From assembly GCF_040546275.1 (NCBI RefSeq), contig NZ_JBEPNO010000021.1:1-64000 (forward strand): a stretch of 64,000 nucleotides of DNA. Reading direction: 5' to 3'. The notes below the pieces were generated by a model. The model worked only from the letters and a program-made list of their open reading frames with translations. It ran no database searches and was not told the origin of the DNA. A program made the translations under genes and the position numbers. This document shows, one piece after another, positions 60,172 to 64,000 of the stretch. The DNA is from Nakamurella sp040546275. Its GTDB lineage: Bacteria; Actinomycetota; Actinomycetes; Mycobacteriales; Nakamurellaceae. Every line of letters starts with the position of its first letter. The first letter of the stretch is position 1.

Positions 60172-61974
60172 GTATGACCTAAGTCGGTGTGGGGGCTGCT
60201 AGTTGCTCGAGGTGGAACAGGTCGTAGAGGGTTTTCTGTTCGGGGGTCATGTCGGTGGTGATGCGGCGGGCTTTGGGTCGGCCGCCGGTAGAGGGGTAGA
60301 TCAGCACGGTTTCCTGGATGCCGGCGAGAGTGTCGAGGATGTTGCGGACGGATTGGTGGTGTCCGGCGCGTTCGGCTCGTAGTCGCAGGAGGTGGGCGAG
60401 TTGTAGGGCCAGGACGCAGGTGAAGGTGTGGACGGCGATGTTGTGGTCGGTCCAGTGAAACATTGGTGAGAAGGAGACTTGGTGGGGGTCTTTGAGTTGT
60501 CGGAAGCCGAATTCGATTTCTGATTGGGAGCGGTAGCCGGCGACGACGTCGACGACCGGCCAGCCGTCGGGGGTGGTGGCGGTGAGTGTGGGGTGGTCGG
60601 TGATGAGGATCCGTTTGCCGAAGACTCGTTGTTCCAACACTTCCCGCCGTTCTGGGTTGATGGTCCAGGTCAGTCGGTGCTCGGTGGGGGTGTCGCCGGT
60701 CAGGTTCCAGTCGGTGACTTCACGGACCCACGGGTCGTGGGTGATCTTGTCGATTTCGGCTGTGACCTGTTCGCGGCTGCGGCGGGTTTTTCCTCGTTCC
60801 AAGGTCGCGGCCAGTTCGTCGAGCTGCCGACCGACTTTGTTCAGGGTGGTGCCGGTGAAGGAGCGGGCTTGGTCGTCGTGCAGGTTTGGGGAGTGGGTGA
60901 GCACGACCCGCCGGTCCGCGCCGTAAACAACGCGGTGGGTGTCGATCGCGGTGACGCCGGGATACTGCTGGTCGTCGACCTTCCGGCGGCGGGACGCGGG
61001 GAGGGCGAGCAGGTCCGGGCAGTCACTGGGTGGGACGGACCCGACGAAATGCAGCCCAGCATCGGCCAGGTGCGCGAAGTTCGCGGCGGAGTTTTGTCCG
61101 GCGTCGAACACGACGGTCATCGCCGCGGTGTCGCCGCGGGCCTGATCGTCGCCGGCGTCACCGATGTTGCCGGCGTTACCGATGTTGTCGGCGGTGGCGG
61201 CGGTGTAGTTGCGGACGAGGTGGTCGATGAGGGTGGGAAATTGGGTGACGTCGGGTCGGTTCCCGGGGTAGGCGTGCCAGACCAGCGGGATCCCGCCGGT
61301 GCGGGTGACGACCATACCCAGCCCGATCAGGCGAAGATCGGTGCGTTTTTGTTTCGCCTTGCCGCGTTGCGCGAGCGGCGCTTTGTCATTGGTGGTGTCG
61401 ATGTAGGTGGCGAAGTTGGTCATGTCCAATGCGACGCTGGAGGTGTCCAATGCGAACACCTCGATCATCTTCGCGGCGATTCTGGTCGAGATATCCTGCA
61501 AAGCTTGCGGTGTCACCAGGTGCATCGCGTCCCAGAACTTCCGGTGATCCAGCACGCCGGGGCTGATCTTGGTGAACCGGTCCCCGGCGGTGGCGGCCCA
61601 GAAGTCGGCGAAACCACTCTTGGAACCCGGTGCGACCAGCCGACCCAACGCAGCCAACGCCAGATACGTGCCGACGGAGGCGCCCGCGTCACGCCGACGC
61701 GGCCCGAGGACCGAGTCGATAATCCCCGCGACATCCAGTTCGGTCAGCATCGACCACGCGGCGGCGACGTCACCGAACCGCAGATGCCGGGTCCGGTCCG
61801 GCATCGTCCCGGCCGCGGTGCGGTCCAGGGCGGCTTCGATGTCGGCGGCCGAGCCCAGGTACCGCTCGGAAACCATCTTCGGTTTCCCCTCGATCCGGGC
61901 CATCTGCCGCAGGTAGTAGTACGTGCTCCCGTTGACCTTCTTCGAATACACACTCGCCATGGTTTAGGTCATAC
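60172..61974 (-). mobile_element. IS1634-type insertion sequence
   Basis: Contains one transposase gene (60179-61960). The ends carry an inverted repeat: gtatgaccta at 60172-60181 and taggtcatac at 61965-61974, extended to 11 bp by an A/T. The transposase stop lies inside the left repeat. I could not find a clear target duplication beside these ends, so the true borders may be a little further out. It sits directly upstream of kaiC, in the same orientation. Confidence 0.75.
60179..61960 (-). CDS. IS1634-family transposase
   Basis: A DDE transposase of 593 aa, intact by length. MASVYSKKVNGSTYYYLRQM, then KPKMVSERYLGSAADIE, is the typical IS1634 opening. A DDE-like core includes VALDMTNFATYIDT (first Asp), MTVVFDAGQNSAANFAHLAD (second Asp) and an EFGFRQLKDPHQVSFSPMFH block with the final Glu. 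It has a small NIGNAGNIGDAGDD repeat near residue 260. Codon use seems slightly less biased than in neighbouring genes, with several TTT- and TTG-rich stretches, compatible with recent arrival. It may be active. Confidence 0.9.
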   Translation of the reverse strand: MASVYSKKVNGSTYYYLRQMARIEGKPKMVSERYLGSAADIEAALDRTAAGTMPDRTRHLRFGDVAAAWSMLTELDVAGIIDSVLGPRRRDAGASVGTYLALAALGRLVAPGSKSGFADFWAATAGDRFTKISPGVLDHRKFWDAMHLVTPQALQDISTRIAAKMIEVFALDTSSVALDMTNFATYIDTTNDKAPLAQRGKAKQKRTDLRLIGLGMVVTRTGGIPLVWHAYPGNRPDVTQFPTLIDHLVRNYTAATADNIGNAGNIGDAGDDQARGDTAAMTVVFDAGQNSAANFAHLADAGLHFVGSVPPSDCPDLLALPASRRRKVDDQQYPGVTAIDTHRVVYGADRRVVLTHSPNLHDDQARSFTGTTLNKVGRQLDELAATLERGKTRRSREQVTAEIDKITHDPWVREVTDWNLTGDTPTEHRLTWTINPERREVLEQRVFGKRILITDHPTLTATTPDGWPVVDVVAGYRSQSEIEFGFRQLKDPHQVSFSPMFHWTDHNIAVHTFTCVLALQLAHLLRLRAERAGHHQSVRNILDTLAGIQETVLIYPSTGGRPKARRITTDMTPEQKTLYDLFHLEQLAAPTPT

Positions 61975-62337
61975 TGTAATCGAGGTTCGAAACCGCTCCG
62001 ACACGCCGAGTAGTTGCAGATCAGAATGTTCTGGTCGGCTCCGCCGACCTCACATGATCAACTTATCCAGGAAGGTCCGGCTAGGGGCGGACGCGGTGCA
62101 ACGGCGTGGGGTGCCAAGGTCTTCTTTCCTCTGGCTGTCATGCGCAAAGTAGCGGTGCCGATACGAAGAGTAGCCCTCGGACCCGCCCCCCCTCGCTCCG
62201 TCACTCGATGGTGCGGCGCATTTCCATCCAATGGTCTGCATGCCAGGCGCCGGCTCCACTGTTCGGGGTGGCGGGGTTGAACCACCAGGTCGGGTGCCTT
62301 CCCGCGTTCCATCTGGCCTCATCACCGGTGGCGGCCG
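61975..62337. other. Gap between IS and GAF-GGDEF gene
   Basis: No gene, repeat or strong hairpin that I can support. The right side of the IS shows no recognisable kaiC sequence, so the element did not simply split the kaiC reading frame in two. Confidence 0.5.
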
Positions 62338-62343
62338 TACCCT
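62338..62343 (+). promoter_or_regulatory. Predicted -10 box for a leaderless start
   Basis: TACCCT lies 5 nt before the ATG at 62349; no Shine-Dalgarno is visible. Confidence 0.35.
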
Positions 62344-62348
62344 TTGCC

Positions 62349-63920
62349 ATGGACGTCGAACGGAGTTCCTTCCGCGGGTCGTTCCTGCCCGAGGCGGTCT
62401 TCGACGAACTGCTCGGACTTGCCACCCAGCGTCTGGCGGTCGACGACGCTTTTGTGCTCCTCCTCGGCTCGGATCGCTTTCTCGGTCGCCCGCCGGCCGT
62501 TGCGACGGAGTCCACACTCGCCTCCGTTCACGCGCTCGCTACCGCGGTCGCCGCCGGATCAACGCCGGTCGTCATCGATGCCGCCGACCGGACCGTCGAG
62601 GGCCATCCGGAATTGGGCGCGGACGTCGGTCTGGAGTTCTTCCTCGGCGTACCGCTGGTGGGAATGGACGGATCGGCGCTGGGGGCCCTGTGCGCCTGGG
62701 ACAGCCACCCGCGCCACACCACTCCGGACGACGTGGCGAACCTGGAGCAGTACGCACGACACGCGCTCACGATGATCGACCTCCATCGGGTCGGCCGGGA
62801 GCTGGAGATCGAGCGAGAGGTGTTGGTGGCCACCGGTCATCTCCTCGAGATGATCGTCGAAGGTGCCGAACTCCCGACGGTGCTGGACTCGCTCGCACTG
62901 GCTGCCGAGGATGCCATTCCCGGCACCGTCTGCTCGATCAATCTGCTCGACGGGACGGTGCTCCGGGAGGGTTCCAGCCCGCACCTTCCCGAATCGTCGC
63001 GACGTGCCATCGACGGCGCCGAGATCGGCCCGCTGGCCGGGTCCTGCGGAACGGCGGCTTACACCGGGCGAACCGTCATCGTGTCGGACATCGCCACCGA
63101 TCCACGGTGGGAGCTCTATCGGGATCTGGTCCTGCCCCATGGGTTGCGGGCCTGCTGGTCGGTCCCGATCCGGCGACCGGGCGGCCAGGTGCTCGGCACG
63201 TTCGCGCTGTACTACCGCGAGGTGAGGGTGCCCGAGCAGGACGAACTCGACCGGCTGGCCCGCTGGGTCAACCTGGCAGAGGTAGCGATCAGCCGGGCCC
63301 GCGACATCATCGGTCTGCGCGAGGCCGCGACGCTCGACCCGCTCACCGGTTTGGTGAACCGTGCCGAGATCCTCCGGAGGATCGTTGCCGCCCAGGCGCT
63401 TTCGCTGGCGTGTCCGGCGATCCTGTTCGTCGACCTCGACCAGTTCAAGCTGGTCAATGACACCCTCGGCCATGCGGCCGGCGACCAGGTGCTGCAGGTG
63501 GTCGCACGCCGGCTGACCGGGTGCGCCGGCCCGGCCGACACCGTTGCTCGATTCGGAGGCGACGAATTCGTCGTGCTCTGCCCGGTTTGCGAGGTCCTGG
63601 CGGACGCAGAAGCGTTGGCGCACAGCATGGTGGAGGCGCTCTGCCACCCGATGACGATCGCCGGCCGCACGTTGTCCGTCTCGGCGAGCATCGGCATTGC
63701 GATGCGCCGACAGCAGGATGCCGGCGAATTCTTCGATCTGGTCAGCGACGCCGATCTGGCCATGTATGCCGCCAAGCGGGCCGGTCGCAGTTCCGTCGCC
63801 GTCTTCACGCCGGGTCTGCGCGCCGCCGCCGCCGAGGAACTCACCGCCCTCGCCGGCCACGACGGTGCCTTCGACATGCCGTTCCCGCGCCGGGCCGACG
63901 GCGCCCTCTCCCCGGAATAG
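62349..63920 (+). CDS. GAF-GGDEF diguanylate cyclase-like protein
   Basis: A 523-aa soluble sensor enzyme. The first GAF-like domain covers about 10-150 (ELLGLATQRLAVDDAFVLLL, FFLGVPLVGMDGSALGALCA with the usual LGxL pattern). A linker helix leads to a second GAF (about 165-325: GTVCSINLLDGTVLREGSSP, GSCGTAAYTGRTVIVSDIAT, ACWSVPIRRPGGQVLGTFAL). The GGDEF domain (about 335-500) has DPLTGLVNRAEILRRI, FVDLDQFKLVNDTLGH and RFGGDEFVVLC. Its inhibitory site is changed (GPAD where RxxD is expected), so product inhibition may be absent. No EAL domain. Divergent from the IS and kai operon. The ORF extends to 62106 but the ATG at 62349 has the -10 box. Confidence 0.9.
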   Translation: MDVERSSFRGSFLPEAVFDELLGLATQRLAVDDAFVLLLGSDRFLGRPPAVATESTLASVHALATAVAAGSTPVVIDAADRTVEGHPELGADVGLEFFLGVPLVGMDGSALGALCAWDSHPRHTTPDDVANLEQYARHALTMIDLHRVGRELEIEREVLVATGHLLEMIVEGAELPTVLDSLALAAEDAIPGTVCSINLLDGTVLREGSSPHLPESSRRAIDGAEIGPLAGSCGTAAYTGRTVIVSDIATDPRWELYRDLVLPHGLRACWSVPIRRPGGQVLGTFALYYREVRVPEQDELDRLARWVNLAEVAISRARDIIGLREAATLDPLTGLVNRAEILRRIVAAQALSLACPAILFVDLDQFKLVNDTLGHAAGDQVLQVVARRLTGCAGPADTVARFGGDEFVVLCPVCEVLADAEALAHSMVEALCHPMTIAGRTLSVSASIGIAMRRQQDAGEFFDLVSDADLAMYAAKRAGRSSVAVFTPGLRAAAAEELTALAGHDGAFDMPFPRRADGALSPE

Positions 63921-64000
63921 CGCCTCCGCAACACCGTTCTCTGAGCAGTCAGGGCGATCTCGCTGGGCGCAGCGGGCTCGGTAGTAATTCCGGCTGCAGC

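Overview
The window is chromosomal DNA of a high-GC actinobacterium. GC is well above 60 percent throughout, GTG starts and 4-base gene overlaps are common, several genes look leaderless (a TANNNT -10 box 5-8 nt before the start codon), and a mycothiol-dependent enzyme is present. The order ino1 - DUF5318 - GT87 - rpsF - ssb - rpsR - rplI - dnaB is the order around Rv0046c-Rv0058 of Mycobacterium tuberculosis, and dnaB carries an intein as in that species. A Nakamurella-like or related lineage is my guess; no rRNA gene is present to test it.

Layout. 1-8.4 kb: yqgE, a membrane-anchored septum-formation-like protein, methionine aminopeptidase, a NarL-type two-component pair and a MacB-like ABC exporter. 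8.4-14.1 kb: an SdpI-like membrane protein, leuS behind a leucine leader peptide and attenuator, a nitrilase and a MOSC-like protein. 14.2-29.2 kb: an L-arabinose regulon, with a LacI-type regulator, araB-araD-araA, a YtfQRT-YjfF-type sugar ABC transporter and a large secreted LamG x3 / GH51 arabinofuranosidase. Matching LacI-type operators overlap the two promoters. 29.2-39.4 kb: ino1, DUF5318, a GH13 glucosidase, an amidohydrolase, a GT87 protein, an MFS exporter with DUF3052, and the rpsF-ssb-rpsR-rplI cluster. 39.5-44.1 kb: small and accessory genes, including a cupin remnant. 44.2-47 kb: dnaB with a class 3 type intein, preceded by DnaA-box-like sites. 47-55.9 kb: an SDR/TetR pair, EcsC, a 2-hydroxyacid dehydrogenase, glgX, a KTSC protein and an ECF sigma / Tat peptide / DUF4331 group. 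56-63.9 kb: a KaiC-KaiB-KaiB-PAS-GGDEF-EAL operon, an IS1634-type element directly upstream of it, and a divergent GAF-GGDEF gene.

The most unusual part is the last one. A Kai-clock-like kaiC with two kaiB genes is translationally coupled, through three successive GTGA overlaps, to a bifunctional cyclic-di-GMP enzyme. The insertion sequence lies just where the kaiC start and promoter should be. Other notable features are the leuS attenuator, the dnaB intein with a decayed endonuclease motif, and many short tandem repeats at gene edges.
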